In this document: piece after piece, positions 1 to 6,660 of the stretch | How positions within the stretch are numbered: position 1 is the stretch's first letter | Layout of the letters: each line of letters begins with the position of its first letter | Source: CAMAXB01 sp041746615 | Lineage (GTDB): Bacteria > Verrucomicrobiota > Verrucomicrobiia > Opitutales > Opitutaceae | Reading direction: 5' to 3' | Length of the DNA stretch: 13,943 nucleotides | Assembly (NCBI GenBank): GCA_041746615.1 | Contig: JBGTGS010000008.1 | Coordinates: 1 to 13,943, forward strand | The notes under the pieces: generated by a model | What the model saw: only the letters and a program-made list of their open reading frames with translations | Told to the model about the DNA's origin: nothing | The model's database searches: none | Made by a program: the position numbers and the translations under genes

Positions 1-1
1 C

Positions 2-310
2 GTGAACGGCCGCACCGTCCATCAACAGTGCCTCGATGTCTTCACCGCCCGCGGCTACAAAACCCGGCACACATCGAAGGGTTCGGTCGGATTCTTCCAT
101 GGCACCGGCCATGGCCTGGGACTCGCCATCCACGAGGCGCCACGGGTCAGCACGGTGGATCACACCCTGCTCAAGGGTTCGGTCATCACCGTCGAGCCGG
201 GACTTTATTACCCCGGACTCGGCGGCTGCCGCATCGAGGACGTCGTGCAGGTGACCGACGCCCGGCCCCGCCTCCTCTCAAGCTATTCCTACGAATGGGA
301 GCTCCGTTAG
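2..310 (+). CDS. M24 family metallopeptidase (Xaa-Pro aminopeptidase-like), 3' part only
   Basis: This is the C-terminal ~102 residues of a pita-bread-fold metallopeptidase; the gene begins before the window, so the GTG at base 2 is probably not the start. M24 enzymes remove N-terminal residues, often before proline, using two metal ions in the cytoplasm. The visible part holds the last four conserved active-site positions: His in GTGHGLG (local residue 37), His in HEAP (44), Glu in VEPGLY (65) and Glu in RIEDVV (79). The two metal-binding Asp residues lie upstream, out of view. HGTGHG followed by HEAPR and the short C-terminus fit prolidase or aminopeptidase P better than methionine aminopeptidase, but substrate cannot be decided from this piece. 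The TAG stop lies inside the left arm of an inverted repeat (307-319), so a nearby element may have set the exact C-terminus. Confidence 0.9.
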   Translation: MNGRTVHQQCLDVFTARGYKTRHTSKGSVGFFHGTGHGLGLAIHEAPRVSTVDHTLLKGSVITVEPGLYYPGLGGCRIEDVVQVTDARPRLLSSYSYEWELR

Positions 311-394
311 CCCGCATTCCGGCCTCCCGTCGTCCACCGGTTCTTCCTCGATCATCACTCTGTCATTCCATGCTTCTAGAAGAATGCGGGCTAA
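307..394. repeat. 88-bp element bounded by perfect 13-bp inverted repeats
   Basis: TTAGCCCGCATTC at 307-319 is the exact reverse complement of GAATGCGGGCTAA at 382-394, with 62 bases between. The left arm contains the stop codon of the M24 gene. A 10-bp palindrome, CTTCTAGAAG (373-382), abuts the right arm. The size and terminal repeats resemble a small non-autonomous element or a folded RNA, but no target duplication is evident and there is no coding content. The copy number in the genome would decide its nature. Confidence 0.55.
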
Positions 395-396
395 TC

Positions 397-415
397 CAAA
401 CCGCCGGGCGGTTTG
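397..415. repeat. Palindrome with 9-bp arms downstream of the M24 gene
   Basis: CAAACCGCC (397-405) and GGCGGTTTG (407-415) are complementary around a single G. As RNA it would fold with a loop of about five bases. No U-run follows on the + strand, so it is at best a weak or Rho-assisted terminator. It could equally be part of the repeat element just upstream (307-394). The rest of this spacer, 416-493, shows nothing recognisable, and no Shine-Dalgarno sequence precedes the next gene. Confidence 0.4.
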
Positions 416-493
416 AAAAGGCAGGATGTAACGACCGCCGAATGAAGGCCAACCTCCCAGATATGCGCGCCGCCATCCCGATTCTCTCCGCCC

Positions 494-1411
494 ATGCCTG
501 AGCTCGCCGAAGTCGAATACCTGCGCAAGGTGTGGAATCCCGGGCTCGGCCAGCGCATCCTGAAGGTGCGGCTGCATGCGGATGCCAAGGTTTTCCGCGA
601 CACCAGCGCCGCACATATGCGCCGGTGCCTGGTCGGCACCACCCTCCAGTCTTCGGAGGCCGCAGCCAAGCAGATGCTCTTCCGGTTGGAGGCACCGTCC
701 GGGTTGCTTGAAGCAGGTGACGTGCATGCGCGCCACGTTGCGAGACAAGCTCGCAAGCCACCGTATCGGTCAAACGAAACCACCACCCGCTTACGCGCCT
801 CGGGTGGGGCCTGGCTGGGTATCCACCTAGGAATGACAGGTCACCTCTCCGTGCACCCCGCCGGTCATGTCCAGGGCAGGCACGACCATCTCGTGCTCGA
901 CCAGGCGAAGCAGTGCCTGGTCTTCTCGGATGCCCGCATGTTTGGACGCATCCAATTCTCCGAAGGCAGCGACCCTCCGGACTGGTGGACCTCCCTAGCG
1001 CCGCCGATCCTGTCGAAGCACTTTACCGTGGAGGCGGTTGCCTCCTTCCTGGTGCGACGGGCACGCACACCCATCAAGACCGTCCTGCTCATGCAGGAAC
1101 GGTTCCCCGGCGTGGGCAACTGGATGGCGGACGAAATCCTCTGGCGAGCGGCCATCCATCCCCGACGGGTCGCCGGATCACTCGGCCCCGCAGAGATCAG
1201 AACTCTTCACCGTGAAACCCGCCATGTCTGTGACCGTGCCCTGAAGACCATTGGCGAAACCTTCGCCGATCCGCCGAAAACCTGGCTCTTTCCGCATCGG
1301 TGGGCAGACGGCGGCCGCTGCCCCCGCACTGGTGTCCGGCTCGTCCGCGAGGACATCGGCGGTCGCACCACCTGCTGGTCGCCGGGCCGGCAAAAACCCG
1401 CCGCCACATGA
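494..1411 (+). CDS. mutM: Fpg/Nei family DNA glycosylase (formamidopyrimidine-DNA glycosylase type)
   Basis: Base-excision repair glycosylase/AP lyase that removes oxidised bases such as 8-oxoguanine. The start is fixed by MPELAEVE: after Met removal Pro2 is the catalytic nucleophile, with Glu3 beside it. Further family marks are Lys59 (the catalytic beta-hairpin lysine), LGIHLGMTGHL (108-118), and the H2TH region with FPGVGNWMADEILWRAAIHP (204-223). GGR (289-291) of the C-terminal hairpin is kept, but only one of the four zinc-finger cysteines stands in place (Cys276); the others read Thr279, Ser and Arg, with an unaligned Cys294. At 305 residues the protein is about 30 longer than usual. 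The surplus lies at about residues 66-104, between the Lys59 strand and GGAWLGIHLG, and coincides with a DNA palindrome at 738-756. The stop overlaps the tlyA start (ATGA), so the two are probably translated together. The Fpg versus Nei split is not certain. Confidence 0.92.
   Translation: MPELAEVEYLRKVWNPGLGQRILKVRLHADAKVFRDTSAAHMRRCLVGTTLQSSEAAAKQMLFRLEAPSGLLEAGDVHARHVARQARKPPYRSNETTTRLRASGGAWLGIHLGMTGHLSVHPAGHVQGRHDHLVLDQAKQCLVFSDARMFGRIQFSEGSDPPDWWTSLAPPILSKHFTVEAVASFLVRRARTPIKTVLLMQERFPGVGNWMADEILWRAAIHPRRVAGSLGPAEIRTLHRETRHVCDRALKTIGETFADPPKTWLFPHRWADGGRCPRTGVRLVREDIGGRTTCWSPGRQKPAAT
738..756. repeat. REP-like palindrome inside the glycosylase gene
   Basis: TTGCGAG (738-744) and CTCGCAA (750-756) are perfect inverted arms around the five-base loop ACAAG. 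This is the layout of short REP palindromes, and it sits within the residues that look surplus in the Fpg-family protein. It is read through in frame, giving roughly HVARQARKPP. Confidence 0.5.
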
Positions 1412-2157
1412 GCGTGCTCCGACAACGCCTCGACGAACTGCTGGTCGCACGCGGCCTGGCGGCCAGCCGGTCCCAGGCCAAGGCGCTGATCATGAGTGGA
1501 CGTGTGCGTCAAGGCACCGAGCGGCTCGACAAACCCGGCCGTGAGTTTCCCGCTGACACGGACATCACCGTCGAAAAGCCCCCGCGTTTTGTCTCCCGGG
1601 GTGGTGAAAAGCTTCAGGGCTTTCTGGACAAATTCTCCATCGATGTAAGCGGTGCACATGTGCTCGACGTCGGTGCCTCGACCGGCGGTTTCACCGACTG
1701 TGTGCTCCAGGCGGGGGCTGCCGATGCGGTCTGCCTCGACGTGGGCCGGGCCCAGTTGCACACGAAGCTGAGGGCCGATCCGCGGGTCACCAACCTGGAG
1801 CAGGTCAATGCCCGCCACCTCAAGCCTGGCGACCTGCCCCGTGGGGACTTCGATCTGGTGGTCATGGATCTTGCCTTCATCTCCCTCAAAACCGTGCTGC
1901 CGGCGGTCTGGCCGTGGCTGCGGCCCGGCGGCAAATTGATCGCCCTGGTGAAGCCGCAGTTTGAGGCCGGTCGTGCCGAGGTGGACAAGGGCCGGGGAAT
2001 CATCCGCGATGCGGCCGTGCAGGCGCGCGTGCTCGCGGAGGTCACGGACTTCGCGCTGGCCGAGCTGCCCGGGGCCACCCAAATCGGGTCGATGGACTCG
2101 CCCATTGTCGGAACGGATGGGAACCGGGAGTTTTTGCTCGGCCTGCGCAAAAACTGA
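1408..2157 (+). CDS. tlyA: TlyA family rRNA 2'-O-methyltransferase (S4 + FtsJ-like domains)
   Basis: Predicted SAM-dependent ribose 2'-O-methyltransferase; characterised TlyA proteins methylate cytidines in 16S and/or 23S rRNA, and older records call the family haemolysin. The 249-residue protein begins with an S4 RNA-binding domain (about 4-60: RLDELLVARGLAASRSQAKA). An FtsJ/RrmJ-like Rossmann domain follows, starting at SRGGEKL, with the SAM loop VLDVGASTGGFTDC, the catalytic-type Asp in VVMDLAFISL, Lys in LVKPQFEAG, and the closing SPIVGTDGNREFLL. I chose the ATG at 1408 because it gives the standard N-terminus and forms the ATGA overlap with the glycosylase stop; an in-frame upstream extension from 1300 would lie inside that gene and has no domain support. 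Whether it modifies one or both rRNAs cannot be told here. Confidence 0.94.
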   Translation: MSVLRQRLDELLVARGLAASRSQAKALIMSGRVRQGTERLDKPGREFPADTDITVEKPPRFVSRGGEKLQGFLDKFSIDVSGAHVLDVGASTGGFTDCVLQAGAADAVCLDVGRAQLHTKLRADPRVTNLEQVNARHLKPGDLPRGDFDLVVMDLAFISLKTVLPAVWPWLRPGGKLIALVKPQFEAGRAEVDKGRGIIRDAAVQARVLAEVTDFALAELPGATQIGSMDSPIVGTDGNREFLLGLRKN

Positions 2158-2230
2158 TTAATCCAGGCATAAGAGACTTTTGCTGGCATGTAACCCACCA
2201 CGATCTACCATCTGACCGTCACAGTGCCGC

Positions 2231-2246
2231 TGTCCGTTCGCGGACA
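2231..2246 (+). promoter_or_regulatory. Hairpin with UUCG loop in the nadK leader
   Basis: TGTCCG (2231-2236) and CGGACA (2241-2246) pair perfectly around TTCG, 17 bases before the nadK start. The closing pair is G-C rather than the extra-stable C-G. It could affect ribosome access or simply be chance in GC-rich DNA. No Shine-Dalgarno or clear promoter is visible in 2158-2263. Confidence 0.3.
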
Positions 2247-2263
2247 CCCCGTCGCGACCATCC

Positions 2264-3100
2264 ATGACCGCCCTTCGCAAAATCGCCTTCGTCATCAATC
2301 AGCAGAAATCCGGCGCGCCCGAGATCGCCGAGGAATTGATGGCCATCGCACGTCAGGCCGGACTAGAGGTGAAGCAGACGGCGGAGTTCCCCCTTACCGA
2401 AAATTACCTGAAAGGGTGGGATGCGTGCTGTGTCATCGGTGGCGATGGCACCCTGCTCGGGGTGGTCAGGGAAGCTGCAATCCATCAGGTGCCGGTAATC
2501 GGTGTGAACCGGGGGAGTCTTGGCTTTCTCACCACCTTCTCGGCCGAGGAGGCCCGCGCCCGCTTTCCCGCCCTGCTCGCCGGAGATTACAAGATCGTGC
2601 AACGCTCCCTGCTGGACTGCTCCACCGGACCCGGCCAGCACGACCTCGCACTCAATGACGTCCTCATCAAGGAGGAGGTCAATTCGCGCCTGGTCCGACT
2701 CGAAGTCGAGGCGGACGGTGAGCTCGTCACCGATTATCTCTGCGACGGGTTGATCTTCTCCACGCCGACCGGCTCGACAGCCTACAACCTCTCGGCCGGT
2801 GGACCCCTCATCCATCCCCGCGCGGAGGTGATTGCCATGACCCCGATCTGCCCGCACACGCTGAGCAATCGTTCGATCATTTTCCGTCAGGACGTGAAAC
2901 TCAGGGTGCGGAACCGCATGAACGGCTCGCGCCTGCTGGTCGCGATGGATGGTCAGCGCAATCTGGTGATGTGCGAAGGATCGCCCATCGAGATCACCAT
3001 CTCGAACCGGCAGCTGCCCCTCGTGCAGCTGCCCGGCCATTCGCACTTTGCCGTGGTACGGACCAAGCTGAAGTGGAGCGGTGGAGCCGCGAAAGAATAA
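2264..3100 (+). CDS. nadK: NAD(+) kinase
   Basis: Cytoplasmic NAD kinase that phosphorylates NAD to NADP with ATP or polyphosphate, the only de novo route to NADP. The 278-residue length is normal for bacterial enzymes. Diagnostic segments are GGDGTLL (59-65), the Gly/Asp phosphate-binding loop; NRGSLGFLT (82-90); LND (130-132), which contacts NAD; and DGLIFSTPTGSTAYNLSAGG (161-180), the family signature covering the NAD-binding site. The next part, PICPHTLSNRSIIF, is also typical. The ATG at 2264 places the first beta-strand (IAFVINQQK) directly after the start. It follows tlyA by 106 bases, so it may have its own promoter. It converges on the DUF3445 gene across a repeat-rich spacer that probably ends both transcripts. 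Confidence 0.96.
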   Translation: MTALRKIAFVINQQKSGAPEIAEELMAIARQAGLEVKQTAEFPLTENYLKGWDACCVIGGDGTLLGVVREAAIHQVPVIGVNRGSLGFLTTFSAEEARARFPALLAGDYKIVQRSLLDCSTGPGQHDLALNDVLIKEEVNSRLVRLEVEADGELVTDYLCDGLIFSTPTGSTAYNLSAGGPLIHPRAEVIAMTPICPHTLSNRSIIFRQDVKLRVRNRMNGSRLLVAMDGQRNLVMCEGSPIEITISNRQLPLVQLPGHSHFAVVRTKLKWSGGAAKE

Positions 3101-3110
3101 GGCCCACGTA

Positions 3111-3238
3111 CGCGGAAATCCCGACCGCGGAAATCCCAAACGCCAAACGTCCAAACTTCCAAAAAAGACCAAACTACCAATGACCGTGCAGCTTTGCCGC
3201 TTGGGATTTATTTGGGATTTGGCGTTTTGGGATTTATT
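3111..3238. terminator. Repeat-built inverted element between convergent genes; probable bidirectional terminator
   Basis: The left half has two copies of CGCGGAAATCCC (3111-3122 and 3126-3137, period 15), then a run of CCAAAC-like units about 8 bases apart. The right half has three GGGATTT copies (starting 3203, 3214 and 3229). AAATCCCAAACGCCAAA (3131-3147) pairs with 3218-3235 with one bulged base, and either left AAATCCC can pair with any right GGGATTT, so several alternative hairpins exist. The block is A/T-rich against a GC-rich background and reaches the stop codon of the - strand gene. Position between two 3' ends supports termination; the iterated units suggest a dispersed repeat family. 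Confidence 0.5.
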
Positions 3239-4020
3239 TATGTCGGCATAGACAGCGCCGCCAACGCCGCCCGCACCGGGGCCAACCCTTTGTAGGCGGC
3301 GAGTGCGTCCGGCATTGTGGTGAGTGCACGGTGGAAAACCGCGCGCAAGTCGGGATCCTCGAGCAACACGGCCAGGGGATGCACTTCGATGCGGATGCCA
3401 AAGAGCACGCCCCCGGTCTCAGGCAGGCGGGCGAGCAATTGACGCTCCACCCGCAGCCAGATCCGCGCCGGGTCGAGGGGCTCGGTCAGCTGCGGATGCG
3501 GCAGGGCGGGATGGAGATTCAGCGCAGGAGTTGCGGCGAGACCCCAGTTGGCGCGCAGGTAACCGGGACCGGCTTGGAGGCGGGTGAGAAACTGCTGAAT
3601 TGATCCCCCCATGGCCGGATTCAGGCCGGGAACGATGCCGTGGATAACGTCGAGGGTTTGCCCCAATTTCTCCTCCAACGCCCAGCGGCTCGGAAAACAT
3701 AGTGCCCCACCCTGCAAACAGAAGCGGCCTGATTCATCGGCCGCCAGCAGGAGAAAATCCGGTTCCAGCAGAGCCCCCAGCTCACCGACGGTGATGTCGG
3801 AATGGAAACCGGTCATCCGGGCGAATTCCGCCAGCAGCGGCCGGCCGCCGGGCAGCAGGCCGGCATGGCGGCCCGGATGCGCCTCCAACCAGCGGCGACG
3901 TTCCGCGCACACGACCGGACCATCAGGTGTAGGTGCGAAGAAGGCGGTGGCATCCCCCCGGCGCAGGGTCAGGTGGAAACGGTAATCCTCCGGGGGGAAG
4001 AGGTCGCCCAGTGCGTTCAC
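3238..4020 (-). CDS. DUF3445 protein, haem-dependent oxidative N-demethylase-like
   Basis: I assign this 260-residue protein to DUF3445/PF11927, whose characterised member is the haem-containing catalytic subunit of a dimethylamine oxidative N-demethylase. Supporting segments are PEDYRFHLTLRRGD (10-23), FPSRWALEEKLGQTLDVIHG (109-128), GYLRANWGL (163-171 region) and LRVERQLLARLPETGGVLFG (189-208), the last being the most recognisable family stretch. His127 lies in the conserved IHGIVPG and could be functionally important, but the haem ligand is not asserted. The start is GTG at 4018-4020, forming GTGA with the stop of the upstream M16 peptidase gene, so translation is probably coupled. No partner reductase subunits are visible in the window, so its substrate and electron source here are unknown. 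The TAA stop lies against the repeat element of the convergent spacer. Confidence 0.82.
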   Translation of the reverse strand: MNALGDLFPPEDYRFHLTLRRGDATAFFAPTPDGPVVCAERRRWLEAHPGRHAGLLPGGRPLLAEFARMTGFHSDITVGELGALLEPDFLLLAADESGRFCLQGGALCFPSRWALEEKLGQTLDVIHGIVPGLNPAMGGSIQQFLTRLQAGPGYLRANWGLAATPALNLHPALPHPQLTEPLDPARIWLRVERQLLARLPETGGVLFGIRIEVHPLAVLLEDPDLRAVFHRALTTMPDALAAYKGLAPVRAALAALSMPT

Positions 4021-6578
4021 GGCCTGACGACCAGTTGCGTCCGCAAGGAGTGCTGCAGTCGTGTGCCCGCAAAGCGTGCCAGATCGGCGATGGTCACCGC
4101 ATTGATCCGCGCATCATAGCTCGCGAGGTCCTCCTGGGGCTGTCCGTACAGCGCCTGGAGGCCGGCCTGCATGGCGCGGGCTGCGTTGCTTTGCAGACCC
4201 ATGCGCTTGGCCGCCTTAAGGCGGGTTTGGCAGCTGCGTAGTTCATCGGACTCTATGCCCCCGGCAGCCATACGCGCAATCTCGGCATCAATCTCGGCAA
4301 GGACCTCGCCGTCGCGGCCCGGAGCGGTGCCGGCATAAAAATAAAACATGGCCGCATGCAGACCGGTTACCCGTCCCGAGCGCACGAAATAGGCCAGGCC
4401 CTTGTCCTCACGCACCCGCTCAAAGAGCCGGGATGACATGCCGCTGAACAATTCATCGGCCACCTCCGCGATGTCGAAGTCGGCATCGAGCACACCGGGA
4501 CCGGGAAACGCCTGGTAAACCACCGCCTGCTGGCGCGGCTGGCTCTCCACGAAGTCACCGGCCTCAGCCGGAGCCGGGTGGCGGGCCGTCGGGACCGCGA
4601 ACGTCGCACGAGGCAGGCGAGCAAGCAGGGCCTTGAGCCGGGGAACGAGGGCTCGGGGCGAGAAATCCCCCGCAGCCACCAGCACCGTGTTCGGAGCAAC
4701 GACCAGGCGGCGGTGCAGGGCGGCCAGAGTGGCGGGCTTGATGGCGCGCAGACCGGCTTCATCACCCGAGGAATCGACCGCGAACGGATGCTTGCCGAAG
4801 AACTTTCGACGAAGCTGCTTCCGCCCCCAAGTCACGACATCGTCATCATCCTGGGAGAGTTCGGCCAGCTGGGAGTCGCGCTCGGTTTCAAAACTGGCGG
4901 TCTTGAAAGCGGGGTTGAGGACCGCATCGGCCAGCACGTCCAAGGCAAGGCTGGCATCCGTGGGGAGAACCTCCACCGCCAGCCCGAAACTGTTGTTGCC
5001 GGCAAAGGGATGGAAGGATCCTCCGGCCTGCTCGATCAACCGGGCCACGGTCGCGGCGGAACGGCGTTTCGTATCCTTGGTCAGCAAGGTGGCCAGCAAG
5101 GCCGTGGCTCCTCGCTGATCGGGAGCCTCAAACAACGGACCTCCGGAGCAGAGCAACCGCAGGTGCAGGTTCGGCAGCCGGGGATCGGGCTGCAGGAGGA
5201 GGCGGGCTCCGTTGGGCAGGAGGATCACCTCCGGCGGGACATGGGTACGCACGGTCCCGGCGGCCACCACCGCCGGCGTCGCCGGTTCGGGCGCATTGAT
5301 CGACACGGCGGTGAGCCGGGTGGGCACGAGGTAGGTGCGCAGCACGCGTTTGAGCACCGGGGACGTCACGCGTCCAAGTTCCTCGAAATACGTGCGGCTG
5401 TGGTGAAGATCACCCACCACGACCTCGGCCGCGCCGAGGCGCGCGGCCTGTCCAGACACGGTCTTGCGGGTGTTGATCTCCCCGACCACGAGCTGACGGA
5501 CGGCCTTGCGGATCTGTGCCGGCGTGAAGCCCCGGACAGCCGCACGGGTCAATTCGCGGATGATCGCGGCCGTGGCCGCCTCGCGCCGGCCCGGATCGCA
5601 CGTAAAGGAAAGGGTGAACAACCCGCAGGTGCCGGGGTTCCAGCTGCTCGCATCAATGGCATGCACGAGGCGGGCCTTCTCACGGATCTCCTGCCAGAGG
5701 ATGGAGCTGTCCCCGTGGCCGAGGATGGTTGCCAGCAGGTCGAGGGCGGGGGCGTCGGGATGGGTCAGGCCCGGGATGGGCCAGGCCAGACCCGCCCGGG
5801 TCAGCTCGACATCCTCGTAGCGGTGCAGTGCCCGTGCCGCGAGGGGGGCGGGTTCGGGAGGAATGTACACCGGAGCGAGCTGGCGGCGGGGGGCGGCGCC
5901 GAAGTGGGTGGAGACCGCGGCGTGCATGGCGCCGGACTCGATCCCGCCGGCGATCACCACCACGAGATTGTTGGGTATGTATCTGGTTTTATAATACGCA
6001 ACCAGGTCGTCACGACTGACCGCCGCGAACACATCGCGGTGCCCGATGATCGGGTACCGGTAGGGGTGCTCCCGGAAGGCGGTTTCGAAAAGGGCCTCAA
6101 ACAGGCGGTTGTCAGGGTCATCCTGCCCCATGGCGATCTCGCGGAGGATCACCTGCTTCTCCTTCTCCACCTCGCCGGCCGGCAGGGTTGAGTGCAGCAC
6201 GGCGTCGGCCAGGACATCGACGGCCACGGCGGCGTGCTCCGAGGGGATGTCAATATAGTACACCGTGCGGTCGAAGGTGGTGTAGGCGTTGATGTAGCCG
6301 CCGTGGGCCTGGACGGTGGCGGAGATCTCCCTGCCCGCGCGCCTGGTGGTGCCCTTGAAGAGCATGTGTTCGAGGTAATGGGAAAGCCCCGCGCCGAGTT
6401 GGGCGCCCTCGTGGAGGCTGCCCGTCTTCACCCAAACCTGCACGGAGGCAATGGCCGAGGTGGGGTCCGGTTTCAGGACGAGGGTCAGCCCGTTCGGCAG
6501 GACCATGCGTTCAACGGGTTCGCGCCAGAGGGCTTCAAGCAGGGGGAAATCCGCGGATCGGGAGGTGGCTTTGGGCAT
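4017..6578 (-). CDS. M16 family zinc metallopeptidase, two-domain (active + inactive half)
   Basis: Inverzincin-type peptidase of the pitrilysin/insulinase/processing-peptidase family. From the ATG at 6578 it has 853 residues. The first half carries the inverted zinc motif HYLEH (67-71) in GLSHYLEHMLFKGT, and the third ligand is probably Glu147 in KEKQVILREI. The second half repeats the fold: VLPNGLTLVLKPDP (26-39) is mirrored by LLPNGARLLLQPDP (452-465), but the metal motif is replaced by GATALLATLL, so this half is catalytically dead, as is usual in fused M16 proteins. YFVRSGRVTG and the following segment near the C-terminus fit the family's substrate-binding Arg/Tyr region. A Met 15 codons upstream (6623) is possible; I prefer 6578 because the extra piece has no family support. 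No clear secretion signal is visible. It follows the Minf_1886 gene by 82 bases and overlaps the DUF3445 gene by four, suggesting one transcript. Confidence 0.93.
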   Translation of the reverse strand: MPKATSRSADFPLLEALWREPVERMVLPNGLTLVLKPDPTSAIASVQVWVKTGSLHEGAQLGAGLSHYLEHMLFKGTTRRAGREISATVQAHGGYINAYTTFDRTVYYIDIPSEHAAVAVDVLADAVLHSTLPAGEVEKEKQVILREIAMGQDDPDNRLFEALFETAFREHPYRYPIIGHRDVFAAVSRDDLVAYYKTRYIPNNLVVVIAGGIESGAMHAAVSTHFGAAPRRQLAPVYIPPEPAPLAARALHRYEDVELTRAGLAWPIPGLTHPDAPALDLLATILGHGDSSILWQEIREKARLVHAIDASSWNPGTCGLFTLSFTCDPGRREAATAAIIRELTRAAVRGFTPAQIRKAVRQLVVGEINTRKTVSGQAARLGAAEVVVGDLHHSRTYFEELGRVTSPVLKRVLRTYLVPTRLTAVSINAPEPATPAVVAAGTVRTHVPPEVILLPNGARLLLQPDPRLPNLHLRLLCSGGPLFEAPDQRGATALLATLLTKDTKRRSAATVARLIEQAGGSFHPFAGNNSFGLAVEVLPTDASLALDVLADAVLNPAFKTASFETERDSQLAELSQDDDDVVTWGRKQLRRKFFGKHPFAVDSSGDEAGLRAIKPATLAALHRRLVVAPNTVLVAAGDFSPRALVPRLKALLARLPRATFAVPTARHPAPAEAGDFVESQPRQQAVVYQAFPGPGVLDADFDIAEVADELFSGMSSRLFERVREDKGLAYFVRSGRVTGLHAAMFYFYAGTAPGRDGEVLAEIDAEIARMAAGGIESDELRSCQTRLKAAKRMGLQSNAARAMQAGLQALYGQPQEDLASYDARINAVTIADLARFAGTRLQHSLRTQLVVRP

Positions 6579-6660
6579 GGGAAAGGAGGGAGGGCAGGAC
6601 AGGGTTCCACGGCCGGGCGCCATGGATCGGATGGGACGGGGCTAGACGTCCGCCTTCTGC

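Noticed and set aside
391..786. Candidate small - strand genes over the M24-glycosylase gap
   Set aside because: Several overlapping frames cross the palindromes and the 5' half of the glycosylase gene; none has a recognisable protein pattern.
1300..1407. Upstream in-frame extension of tlyA
   Set aside because: It would lie inside the glycosylase gene and encode an Arg/Pro/His-rich stretch; the ATG at 1408 begins the S4 domain and forms the ATGA overlap.
1207..2082. 291-codon - strand frame opposite tlyA
   Set aside because: The overlapping + strand protein is a textbook TlyA; the antisense product shows no motif.
3111..3238. CRISPR array or attachment site in the repeat-rich spacer
   Set aside because: The units are 7-12 bases, irregularly spaced and in both orientations, without spacers of constant length, and no integrase, tRNA or cas gene is nearby.
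4578..6191. Long open frame on the + strand (537 codons) opposite the M16 gene
   Set aside because: It lies antisense to a confidently identified peptidase, has a Gly/Arg/His-rich composition typical of the complement of GC-rich coding DNA, and matches no family I recognise.
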